Assembly (NCBI RefSeq): GCF_014905175.1
Contig: NC_057790.1
Coordinates: 19,556,469-19,620,468 of the forward strand
Source: Aphidius gifuensis
Lineage: Eukaryota; Arthropoda; Insecta; Hymenoptera; Braconidae
DNA length: 64,000 nucleotides
Reading direction: 5' to 3'
Both the position numbers and the translations under genes were made by a program. Positions 52,201 to 62,790 of this stretch are shown here, piece by piece (positions within the stretch are counted from its first letter, which is position 1; every line of letters starts with the position of its first letter). The notes beneath the pieces were generated by a model. It was not told where the DNA came from. It did not search any database and worked only from the letters and a program-made list of their open reading frames with translations.

Positions 52201-55200
52201 ATAATAATATTCCAATTTCCCATTCAATATCAACATTTTCATCAACAACATCAACAAATAATCAAGATACTCAAATAAGAAAAGTCAGTGAAAATCCTTT
52301 GGATAATATATCGAATATACCAGTATCAATAGTTAAAATAAACAATGAACAATTAATAAAATGTTCAGAAAAATCAACAATTACAAGTTCAATGTATGAT
52401 ACAAATTTATTAACTCAAACATCAGCATCACCACTGTCAGTATCATCAACAATGGCAATTGTATCATCATCAATGAATGATATTGAAAAATATAATACAA
52501 ATAATTCAATTAGATATCCACAATTACCAGAATTTATTCCGAGTTATACAAATTTAACAAACTCTAGTCAAAATCAACAAATAATAACAACTGTTAATTC
52601 ACCAATAACATATTCATCATCACAATCAACAGTTAGCCAAAGTAATTATCCTGTTTATGGAACACAAAGAGATTCTCATCAATTATTAAATCAAACATTT
52701 ACAAATAAATCAATAGACAATTCAATAATGAAAAATCAACAATCATCAACAACGATTATTGACAATGATTATTCACAAAATATAAATTCAAATACAAGCC
52801 AAAATTTACAATATAAATATCCAACAAGAACAAAAGATTATACAATTCAAAATGAATCACAACGTCTTTATGTTGAACAACAAAAAGAAAGAGCACATGA
52901 TTCATTACATCACAATTCACTTGGTATGTATGTTAATAATAAAGAAAGTCAAATGAATTATCATCATGATTATACAATTGGTCAGAGTAAATCTAATACA
53001 ACAACAATTGATACAAATTCAAATCAATTAACAGCAACTACAACAGTAACAACAACAACAACATCCACTACAACATCAACGACAACAACAACAACAACGA
53101 CAACGACAACAGCAACTTGTAATCGTAGTGTTGAAGTACAATCATCAAATCACAACGTTAAAGATAATTCATATCAAAATAATTATATTAAAAATTCACA
53201 AAATAAAGATTTAACAAATCAAAATATTGTACAAAATTATCCAAGTCAAGTTAAACAAAATTCACCAATTGATACATATGATAATTTACAACGTGATTAT
53301 GTATCTTCAAGAAATACAGGTGATCAACAAAAAGGTAAATTAACAACAAAAATTGATGCACAAATAACAACAAATCCAACAACAAAAATAACGACAAATC
53401 ATTTTAATAATAGTAATGATACATTTAATAATAATACAAAAAGAAATGATAGTCAAAATTATGTATCATCATCTACTTATTCAAGAGAACAAAAAAAAAT
53501 ATTTGATAATACATCAAATATTGGAAAATCACATGGTCAAATATTGCCAAGATATCAGCAACAACAAACACAACAACAAATTCAACAACAACAAAGTCAA
53601 GCTTCATGTATTGCAATATCAAATTATGGTCAAACAAATGTCACTGAAAATCTTCCAAAATCCACAACATCAATTGGTCATAATTCAACAAATTTTAGTA
53701 TTTCATCATGGACAACTTCTTCATCAATTGGAACTACAAATAATAATAATATTGGTCAATTTGAATCAAGTGGAGATCATGTTGTAGACACTGAGTCAAA
53801 ATCAGTGTGTGATAATTTTAATTATACTCATTTACAAAAAGATAATATTCCATTTGTCATGTCAGCTGAATCTTTTAACAGTGCTTCATCAACATCAACA
53901 AGTATTGATACTAAATCAAAAACAAAATTAACACATGAAAAACAAAATTTTGATGATACAACTAAAAGTAAAAATGTAACACAACAAAAATCAAGTAGAA
54001 ATCAAAATTCAACAATAACAAATAATAATTTTAAATATTCAAATGATAATCAAAATAAAAATAAATACACAATTGATTCAAATTATCCACAAGCTGAATT
54101 TGCATCATTAGAACAACCGCAACAACAGCAACAACGTCATTCAAATTCAACAAAAAATCATATTATTCCAGCAACAAAGACAGATAAAACAAATTATTCA
54201 ATTTCTGGTTATGATAATCAAATTAATTTTGATATTAATGATTCACAAACAAATAAATGTCCAACTGATATTATATATCCTGGAGAAAATTATAAATATC
54301 CTGATGAAAAAGATACTCAACATACACAATTAAAATATCAACCAATAATTACAAATCAATCTTTATTAATGCATCAACAACAACAGCAGCAACAACAACA
54401 ACAACACCAGCAGCAGCAACAACATCAACAACAACATCAGCAGCAACATCAACAACAACAACAAAATATAAATACTAAATCAAAAGCCATTGTTAAACAA
54501 CAAATACAACAAGCAGTAAGACCACCAGTAAATTGGATGATGACACCAGAAATAAAACATAATACAAATATGTCAGATTTAATACTTCCACCAATTGGCA
54601 AAGAATTAGAATATTGTCAAAATAATATATTTAGTCAAACATCAGGCTATAATCAAAATTCATCAAATCAATTTTATAATAATTATGAAACAGTAAGTTC
54701 AGCACATACATTTTCAAATGTAACAACATTACAAACTGATTCACGAAGAATTGGTGATACATTTTATACTGAAGAACAACAACAACCATTTACTTGGTCA
54801 CCAACAAAAAATAATTCATTATTACAAAGTACTGATCATACACAAACAATGAAAACAATTGATCATCAACAACATATTGTACCATCAACATTACCAACAC
54901 TTGTTGGTGATTTAGCACTTGGTACAAATATATCAGAAAAACAAAGTTTCTTATTTGGTCAAATGCCACCAAGATCTTCCAACGAAATATCAAAAATAAC
55001 AACAAAAGAAAAAGACACAAATACTAGTGGTAGTGGTGGTGGTAGTAATAATAGTAATAGTAGTAATAGTGCTGCTAATAATAGTATTAATAGTAATAAT
55101 AATAATAATAATAATAGAGATTATCAAGCCATGTTAAATACACAGAGTGTTCAGCATCCTGGTCAAGGTACATCATTTTTATCAGTAAGCCAATTAGTTG

Positions 55201-55514
55201 AGCATGAAAAAGCTGAAAAATCACATCATCAACAGACTCAACATTCACATCACCATAATAGTAGTAATCAAGTTCAAGGACCACAAGCAATTCAAACATC
55301 CCCTTCACAAACAAAAAGTAATAAACAAAGAAAAAGTAATACAAGTCCCCGAACGAATAATAAAAGACAAATGGATATAAGAAAAAATACAAATGATCAA
55401 CAACAACAACAGCAACATCATCATCACCATCATCATCATCAACAACAACAGCAACAACAACAACATCATCATCAACAACAACAACACCAGCATCAACAAC
55501 ATCATCAACAACAA

Positions 55515-55549
<35 letters not shown>

Positions 55550-57181
55550 ACAGCAGCAGCACCAACAACAGCAACAACAACATACAGATGAACAAAAAGG
55601 TTTTACAGATCAAATGTATCATCAACAAACACAAAAGTACCATCAAAATGATACAACATGGAGAAATCGTAATTGTAAAAGTAATTATACTGCTGAAGCA
55701 TTGATTGCAGTTAATAATTCAAGTATTAATCATCATGATGTTAATAATAGTGATAAACAATTACATCAAGCAGCAATAAAATTTTCAACAGATTATTCAC
55801 AAAATAAATATACAAGTGGTTTAACAACAAGTGATATGGTTATGCCACCAATTAATTATTTATCAAATCCAGATGATCCAAATGGATATAGTCATGGACA
55901 AGTTATTAATCAAAATTTTAATCATCCATCATATACATATACAACAAATTCAAATATTTATCCAACAAGTAATTTTATATCTGGTATATCAAATACACCA
56001 AGTAGTTATATGATGCCACTTCATGATAATCCAACAGATTATCTTGAAAATAATACATTTTTATTGCCAAATGTTGTATCAACATCAAAAACATTGACAA
56101 ATAATACTTTAACATCAAGTGTATCATCTTCGTCATCATCCTCTTCATCATCTTCATCAGCAGCAGCAGCAACAACAAGAGCAACTTCATCTGTTGTCAG
56201 TGGTTCAACAAATACTAAAAATCAACATTATAATAATACTAGCAGTAGTAGTGTCGCTGCTGCTACTACTACTACTACTGCTGCTGCTGTTGTTGCTGTT
56301 GGAAAACAACAAAATTGTGATAAACGTAATAGTTATACAAGTGTTACAAAAAAAAGTAGTAAAAGAAAAATTGATACGACAATGAATAATTTAGATTTTT
56401 CAATAACTGGTTTACCAACACCAATGGATGATTATCATTTGCATCATCATTCATCTACTTTTTTAGCACCACCACCTCCACCACCGCCATCACATGCTAA
56501 TCCAATTTATCAAAATCATTCGCATTCAAGTGCTGTTGGAACAAATGCAAATAGACGAACTGGATCAGGACCAATTGTTACTGGATCTGGAAATTCTGTT
56601 GCTATGGCACATCATCCATCGGGAACAAGTCTTACTAATTTTAATCTTAGTACAATATTTCCGGAAATCAATGATAAGGTTTGTAAAAAAAAATTATATA
56701 TATATTTATTTTAAAAGTTGAAAATCGTCTCTGCTTTTGTTTGTTTTTTTTTGTGGCCGGCTTGTCTCGTGATTTTTAAATTGATTTGACATATTTAATA
56801 AATTATTAAAAAACAATTAATACAACGTTAAAAATAGAATATTTTCTGCTTAAATAAATTCTATCTAAATACTTTATTGATGACAGGTTACCGGATATAA
56901 ACCACCAAATGTCATACCACCTGGATTATCACAATCTTCAAATAATTCATCAACCAACTATTCACAACGAATTAATTATGCATCAAACAATACTCTCGGT
57001 CACGTTCCCCAGGTATAAATTAATTTAAAAAATTGATGATCTATTTTACTTTGATTCTTTTTATAAAATAGAAAAATTTAATTTGATGTTATAAATTATT
57101 TTTCAATTACAGATACCTGAAACGAGTCAATTTTCGAATGATTTACCAGCTGCCCCAACAGTTCATTACAAGGCTGTCTAG
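49274..57181 (+). CDS. giant bHLH protein, USF3-like
   Basis: Six exons join in frame: 49274-49293, 49436-49632, 49706-49882, 49951-56678, 56887-57012 and 57113-57181 (TAG), about 2438 residues. The bHLH is at the extreme N-terminus: basic region NAKTWERDRRNRMN (8-21), helix 1 SYFKTLADLLP, loop, helix 2 NKVDILIHASKFIKEL, running on as a possible zipper (EELTRLKKLVTQLFSRNDLL). A Lys-rich segment and ~2000 residues of Asn/Gln/Ser/Thr low complexity follow: Thr tract ~1162-1185, Gln/His tracts ~1605-1638 and ~1948-2012, Ser tract ~2185-2202, Pro tract ~2304-2311. The C-terminus has NFNLSTIFPEIND. A terminal bHLH on a >2000-residue disordered protein matches vertebrate USF3 (KIAA2018). Likely a nuclear transcription regulator. 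The bHLH is certain, the USF3 orthology probable. Confidence 0.85.
54370..54470 (+). repeat. (CAA/CAG/CAT)n coding repeat, poly-Gln/His
   Basis: Glutamine and histidine codons with mixed CAA/CAG usage form the first long Q/H tract of the bHLH protein. The reverse strand reads as poly-Leu/Met and is not a gene. Confidence 0.9.
55396..55592 (+). repeat. (CAA/CAG/CAT)n coding repeat, poly-Gln/His (long)
   Basis: About 65 codons alternate blocks of CAT/CAC and CAA/CAG. Codon mixing suggests an old tract rather than a fresh expansion. It may vary in length between individuals. Confidence 0.9.
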
Positions 57182-57306
57182 ATTAAATAATTTTTTTGTA
57201 TATAATTATTATATTAATTTTTTATTTTATAAGTATAAATTTTTAATTAAAAAAAGTCATATATTTATCATTGCAATAATTATTAATAGATAAATTTAAA
57301 TTTGCC

Positions 57307-57312
57307 AATAAA
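57307..57312 (+). terminator. probable polyadenylation signal of the bHLH gene
   Basis: AATAAA lies 126 bp after the stop codon, the first canonical hexamer downstream. The next gene, on the opposite strand, ends at 57663, so the two transcripts converge. Confidence 0.5.
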
Positions 57313-57662
57313 CATTTTTAATTATTTAATTTTTTTTCTCAAAATGTTCGATACAAAAATTATTTTTTAAATAATTGTTAATAATATAATACTTGGCAAT
57401 AGTTAATATAGTATTTTAAAATACGTTGTTCAATATATTTAGAAAATAAAATGAATTTAAAAAATTCATTAAAATTAATATTATTATTATAAATAAAAAA
57501 TGTTAAATACAATGAATAAACACGTTGAATTTTAATTCAAATAATATTTTATATTTCATTTTTTTAACAGCTGATTAATTATCTTTGTACAAACAATTTA
57601 ATTTAATATAATTATTAATACATTCAATGTTTAATGTATAAAAAAAGAATGTTTTTTCGAAT

Positions 57663-58001
57663 TTATTTGACTGGATACCATGGAATCATGGCCTGTGAAA
57701 AATCAGCCCACCAACTCGGATGTGATATGAAAACATTATCATTATTTGATTTTTTAATTGTTTCATATTTAATTGTTGTTTTTTCAATTTTATTTAAATC
57801 GTTTTTATTTATTTGAAAAACAGGTCCAATGCCACGATTTTGTCTGCCTGTTGATGGATCAATATCATCATGAAATATTCGACACTCAAGAATATCTATT
57901 GACGAAGAACTTTCTCCACATATTTGACCGTAATTTATTGGATGACAAATTGAACTTGATGATAAAAGAATAATTATAATAATTGTTTTAATATTCCACA
58001 T
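57663..58001 (-). CDS. small secreted protein, paralogue A
   Basis: A single uninterrupted frame of 112 residues starts at ATG 58001. Residues 1-19 form a clear signal peptide (KTIIIIILLSSSS, cleavage near CHP). The mature part has two Cys separated by 11 residues, then CRIFHDDIDPSTGRQNRGI, an Asn/Lys-rich middle and the ending HPSWWADFSQAMIPWYPVK. Its upstream neighbour at 58712-59158 shows the same Cys spacing, the same IDPxTGxxNxGI motif at the same distance, and a late WW pair, so the two are tandem duplicates. I do not recognise a named family. Secretion is inferred from the signal peptide; no function is claimed. Confidence 0.75.
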   Translation of the reverse strand: MWNIKTIIIIILLSSSSICHPINYGQICGESSSSIDILECRIFHDDIDPSTGRQNRGIGPVFQINKNDLNKIEKTTIKYETIKKSNNDNVFISHPSWWADFSQAMIPWYPVK

Positions 58002-58711
58002 GATTTATTGTTTCTTTTAATCACTTAAAATTCAATGTTTTTGATATCTACTTGGTACTGTATTAACTATCAGAATGACGATTTTAAAAAATTATTTATT
58101 TCTTTTATATCACTTGATATCTTAATGACCTCTTTTTTATATTATTTTTATTAATATATTATTTACTTAATGTTATCTATGTCATTTTTAAAAATATATA
58201 TTATTAAAATTATTATTGACCTTAGAAGATAAAAAATTTTTAAATTATACGCAAATGAATAATGTACGAAAAATATTCGATCAACTATATCATAGTTTAA
58301 ATATTTATTTAAACAATTGCTGAGCTTTTTCTTTTATACTATCTCAACGTCATCTTGTTTTTTAATAATTTAAAAATTGTTTTTTAATAATTTAAAATTT
58401 GTTTTTTAAATCTTTTCTTATCTGCTGATCATTTTATTACCCTTGATGTTTATTTAAAATTTAGATGTATTTTTTCTTGTTTTTTAAGCTTAAGTCAATA
58501 ACATTGAAATTTTTATTTATATTATATTCGATGACGCTTATTTTCTATTTTAGTTATAATTTATGAGATGTTATAAATAAAATTATAATTACTTTATGTT
58601 AATTGCTTTATTTTGATATAGGCAATTTGGTTAAAATTAATATACATTTTTAAATAGATATAAATAATTTAAACCTAATTTTTAAATTAAATTATATTTT
58701 TAAAATTGCAG
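58002..58711. other. spacer between the two secreted-protein genes
   Basis: AT-rich DNA of about 700 bp with no coding sequence. It should contain the promoter of paralogue A and the 3' end of paralogue B. I see no clear TATA box that I would assign. Confidence 0.5.
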
Positions 58712-59158
58712 CTAATTTTTGGGTTTTGAAAATAATAAAATAATTGCATTTGTCCACCAATTTGATAAACCAAGTAAAGATTTATTGCTGAGAGTTGTAA
58801 TTGTTGCAGTAGAATTTTCTTCTGGTGCTTGTTTGTAATCCATTTTGACAGGCAAATCAAAATTCTTCCCGATAAAAACGTTGCTGTTGTTGATTTTATT
58901 TGAATAGTTATTCATTTTTAAGTATTCACCGACACTCATTGAATCACCTTCAAATACAGCGTCGATTATTTTTTTTTGTGGTTGTATTAATCCATTTGTT
59001 ATTCCGGTTTCGGGATCGATAGTGAAATATATTTTACGACAATAAATATAACCGTCAGGTGGATCACTTCTTCGACAACGATTTTCAAATAGTATTGGTC
59101 GTGCAAATAAACTTGAGAATATAAATAAAATAATTATAAGTGATTTCAGCTTGAACAT
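58712..59158 (-). CDS. small secreted protein, paralogue B
   Basis: A single frame of 148 residues starts at ATG 59158. A signal peptide covers residues 1-19 (KSLIIILFIFSSLFA, cleavage near ARP). The mature part begins PILFENRC, then 11 residues, CRKIYFTIDPETGITNGLI, a middle with several N-x-S/T sites, and NKSLLGLSNWWTNAIILLF near the end. The Cys spacing and IDPxTG motif match paralogue A exactly, although overall identity is low, which suggests an old duplication or fast evolution. The protein is 36 residues longer than A, mainly between the motif and the WW region. Family unknown. Confidence 0.75.
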   Translation of the reverse strand: MFKLKSLIIILFIFSSLFARPILFENRCRRSDPPDGYIYCRKIYFTIDPETGITNGLIQPQKKIIDAVFEGDSMSVGEYLKMNNYSNKINNSNVFIGKNFDLPVKMDYKQAPEENSTATITTLSNKSLLGLSNWWTNAIILLFSKPKN

Positions 59159-59524
59159 TTTAAATTGTTCTTATTTAAAAACAGTTAATTAAGCTTTCGT
59201 AAATCAATCAATACTGAAATAGAAAAAGAAAAAACCTTAAGTAGTTAGATAGACAATTTATTATCACTGTGATTTAAATATAGAAATATAATTAATATTA
59301 TTATAAAAAGAAATGATTATTATTATTATTTATTCTATAGATTAAAAATAATATAAAAAATTTTGAAATATTTATCAATAAAATCCAAGAAAATATAAAG
59401 TTCATTATTTTACTGTACAGAAGCAACCGCACTGATTGTATACATATAGTCTTGTATATCTTTATTGTAACCATTTTATTCATCACTACTAAAATTTTTA
59501 TCAATTACATTTTTTATTTTCCAT
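59159..59524. other. AT-rich spacer before repeat copy 2
   Basis: Presumed promoter side of paralogue B. No gene is seen. Confidence 0.5.
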
Positions 59525-60045
59525 AGCTCATTAAATACCTCTTTGCCCATTCTATTATCCTAATAAAAAACATTATTTTATTTTTGAACATTAAACATTA
59601 TTGTATTTTCAAAAATATGAAATACTTACCTCTTTGCTCATTCTATGTTCCTGATACTCGCAAATTTTTTTTTTTTCACAAATATTTTGAAATTTTATAT
59701 AAAAAAAAATTATTGAGTATCAGGAACATAGAATGAGCAAAGAGGTATTTCATATTTTTGAAAATACCTCTTTGCTCATTCTATGTTCCTGATACTTGAA
59801 AATTTTTTTTTCACCAGAATTTTGAAATTTTATAGAAAAAAAAAATTTTCGAGTATCAGGAATATAGAATGAGCAAAGAGGTATTTCATATTTTTGAAAA
59901 GACCTCCTCACTAATTCTATGTTCCTGATACTCGAAAATTTTTTTTCTATAAATTTTTTGAAATTTGATAGAAAAAAAAATTTTTGAGTATCAGGAACAT
60001 AGAATGAGCAAAGAGGTATTCGATATTTTTGAGAAATCAGCGCCA

Positions 60046-61190
60046 TCTATTATTTTTTTTGGGAACTATAATAGGTAAACACATTGAAATATCATAGATA
60101 GAAGAGGGCTGTTTTATCAGGGTTATAGAACACGAAAAGAGGTATTTTTTGAGTCACACTACGAAGCGCCATCTATCGTATTTTCTTGGGACTATATAGT
60201 AAAAACATTGAAATATCATAGATAGAAAAAGGCTGTTTTATCAGGGTTATAGAACAGAAAAAGAGGTATTTTTTGTGCCACACTACGAAGCGCCATCTAG
60301 CGTATTTTCTTGGGACTATATAGTAAAAACATTAGAATATCATAGATAGAAGAGGGCTGTTTTATCAGGGTTATAGAACACGAAAAGAGGTATTTTTTGA
60401 GTCACACTAAGGAGCGCCATCTAGCGTATTTTCTTGGAACTATATAGTAAAAACATTAAAATATCATAGATAGAAAAAGGCTGTTTTATCAGGATTATAG
60501 AACACGAGAAGAGGTATTTTTTGAGTCACACTACGAAGCGCCATCTAGCGTATTTTCTTGGAGCTATATAGTAAAAACATTAAAATATCGGAGATAGAAA
60601 AAGGCTGTTTTATCAGGGTTATAGAATAGAAAAAGAGGTATTTTTTGTGCCACACTACGAAGCGCCATCTATTGTTTTTCTTTAGAACTATAAGGGTAAC
60701 ACATTGAAATATCGTAGATAGGAGAGAGCTGTTTTATCAGGGTTGTAGAACATGAAAAGAGGTATTATTTGAGTTAACAAGTTCAGCTCCATCTGGTGTT
60801 TTTTTCAAGAGCTATAAGGGTAACACATTGAAATATCGTAGATAGGAGAGAGCTGTTTTATCAGGGTTGTAGAACATGAAAAGAAGTATTATTTGAGTTA
60901 ACAAGTTCAGCGCCATCTGGTGTTTTTTTCAAGAACTATAAGGGTAACACATTGAAATATCATAGATAGAGGAGGGCTGTTTTATCAGGGTTGTAGAACA
61001 TGAAAAGAGGTATTATTTGAGTTAACAAGTTCAGCGCCGTCTCGTGTTTTTTTCAAGAACTATAGAGGTAACACACTTAAATATCATAGATAGAGAAGGG
61101 CTGTTTTATCAGGGTTGTAGAACAGAAAAAGAGGTATTTTTTAAGTTGACAAGTTCAGCGCCATCTATTGTTTTTCTTAGGAACTACAGG
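60046..61190 (+). repeat. ~123-bp tandem array, plus orientation, in repeat copy 2
   Basis: The GCGCCATCT anchor (or a variant) recurs near 60048, 60171, 60292, 60415, 60538, 60661, 60785, 60909, 61033 and 61158. The first six units are the CACACTACGAAGCGCC subtype and the last four the TTAACAAGTTCAGC subtype, so subtypes are in blocks here but interspersed in copy 1. Confidence 0.9.
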
Positions 61191-61489
61191 GTTTTTATTT
61201 TTCAAATACCTCCTAGCTAATTCTATGTTCCTGATACTCCAAAATTTTTTTTTCTATCAAATTTCAACAAAATTTTAAAATTAATTTAATAAAAAATTTT
61301 TCGAGTATCAGGAACATAGAATGAGCAAAGAGGTATTTGATATTTTTGAAAATACCTCTTTGCTTTTCTATGTTCCTGATACTCGAAAAATTTTTTTTTC
61401 TATCAAATTTCGAAAAATTTGTGGAAGGAAAATTTTTCGAGTATCAGGAACATAGAATGAGCGAAGAGGTATTCGATATCTTTGGAATA

Positions 61490-62345
61490 TTCTAACACTG
61501 CGGTTTCTAAGAAAAATAATACATAGCGCTGAACTTGTTAACTCAAAAAATACCACTTTGCCTGTTCTATAAGCCTGATAAAACAGCCTTCGTCTCTCTA
61601 TGATATTTCAATGTGTGACCCCTATAAATCTTGAAAAAAACACCAGATGGCGCTGAACTTGTTGATTCAAAAAATACTTCTTATCTTGTTCTACAACCCT
61701 GATAAAACAGCCCTCTCCTATCTACGATATTTCAATGTGTTACTCTTATAGTTCTAAAGAAAAACAATGAGTGGCGCTCAAAACCTCTTTTCTGTTCAGA
61801 AGAGATAAAACAGCCCTCTTCTATCTACGATATTTCAATAATTACTCCAGTTGCTGCTGAACTTGTTAACTCAAAAAATATCTCTTTTCTTGTTTTACAA
61901 CCCTGATAAAACAGCCCTCTCCTATCTACGATATTTCAATGTGTTACTCTTATAGTTCTTGAAAAAAACACCAGATGGCGCTGAACTTGTTAACTCAAAA
62001 AATACCTCCTTTCTTGTTCTACAACCCGGATAAAACAGCCTTCGTCTATCTATGATATTTCAATGTGTTACCCTTATAGTTCTAAAGAAAAACAATAGAT
62101 GGCGCTTCGTAGTGTGGCACAAAAAATACCTCTTTTTCTGTTCCATAACCCTGATAAAACAGCCTTTTTCTATCTCCGATATTTTAATGTTTTTACTATA
62201 TAGTCCCAAGAAAATACGCTAGATGGCGCTTCTTAGTGTGACTCAAAAAACCTTCTTTTATAACCACTGATAAAACAGCCCCTATCTATCTAATATTAAT
62301 GTTTACCTATTATAGTTCCCAAAAAAAATAATAGGTGGCGCTGAT
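61490..62345 (-). repeat. ~123-bp tandem array, minus orientation, in repeat copy 2
   Basis: The reverse-complement anchor AGATGGCGCT recurs near 61646, 61973, 62099 and 62222, with degraded forms near 61533, 61769 and 62334. Spacing is irregular around 61760-61870 and 62250-62330, where units are truncated. The array end next to 61490 has the same junction (AATATTCTAACACTGC on this strand) as the right end of the array in copy 1. Confidence 0.85.
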
Positions 62346-62790
62346 TTCTCAAAAATATCGAATACCTCTTTGCTCATTCTATGTTCCTGATACTCAAAAA
62401 TTTTTTTTTCTATCAAATTTCAAAAAATTTATAGAAAAAAAATTTTCGAGTATCAGGAACATAGAATTAGTGAGGAGGTCTTTTCAAAAATATGAAATAC
62501 CTCTTTGCTCATTCTATATTCCTGATACTCGAAAATTTTTTTTTTCTATAAAATTTCAAAATTCTTGGGAAAAAAAATTTTTGAGTATCAGGAACATAGA
62601 ATGAGCAAAGAGGTATTTCATATTTTTGAAAATACCTCCTTGCTTATTTTATGTTCCTGATACTCGAAAAAATTTTTTCCACTTTTTTCTCGAAATTTGA
62701 TAGAAAAAAAAAAATTTTCGAGTATCAGGAACATAGAATGAGCAAAGAGTTATTTCATATTTTTGAAAATAGATCCTCACTTATCGTATT

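Larger units (their letters stand above)
59525..62790. repeat. composite palindrome/tandem-array repeat, copy 2 (inverted pair)
   Basis: The order is: a diverged half-unit (59530); three ~120-bp palindromes (starting near 59628, 59766 and 59902); a plus-oriented ~123-bp array (60046-61190, about 10 units); two palindromes (61208-61470); a minus-oriented array (about 61490-62340, roughly seven partly degraded units); and three palindromes (near 62364, 62499 and 62633). The outer halves are reverse complements of each other, so the frames at 60046-59750 (minus) and 62335-62604 (plus) read almost the same peptide; these are repeat artefacts, not genes. No transposase is encoded. Confidence 0.88.

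Noticed and set aside
55305..55646. Minus-strand poly-Leu/Met frame
   Set aside because: Complement of the Gln/His tract of the bHLH gene.
59750..60046. Open frame that recurs in inverted copy at 62335-62604
   Set aside because: It is palindrome sequence read through; the peptide repeats itself because the DNA does, and both copies carry Phe/Lys runs from poly(T)/poly(A) loops.
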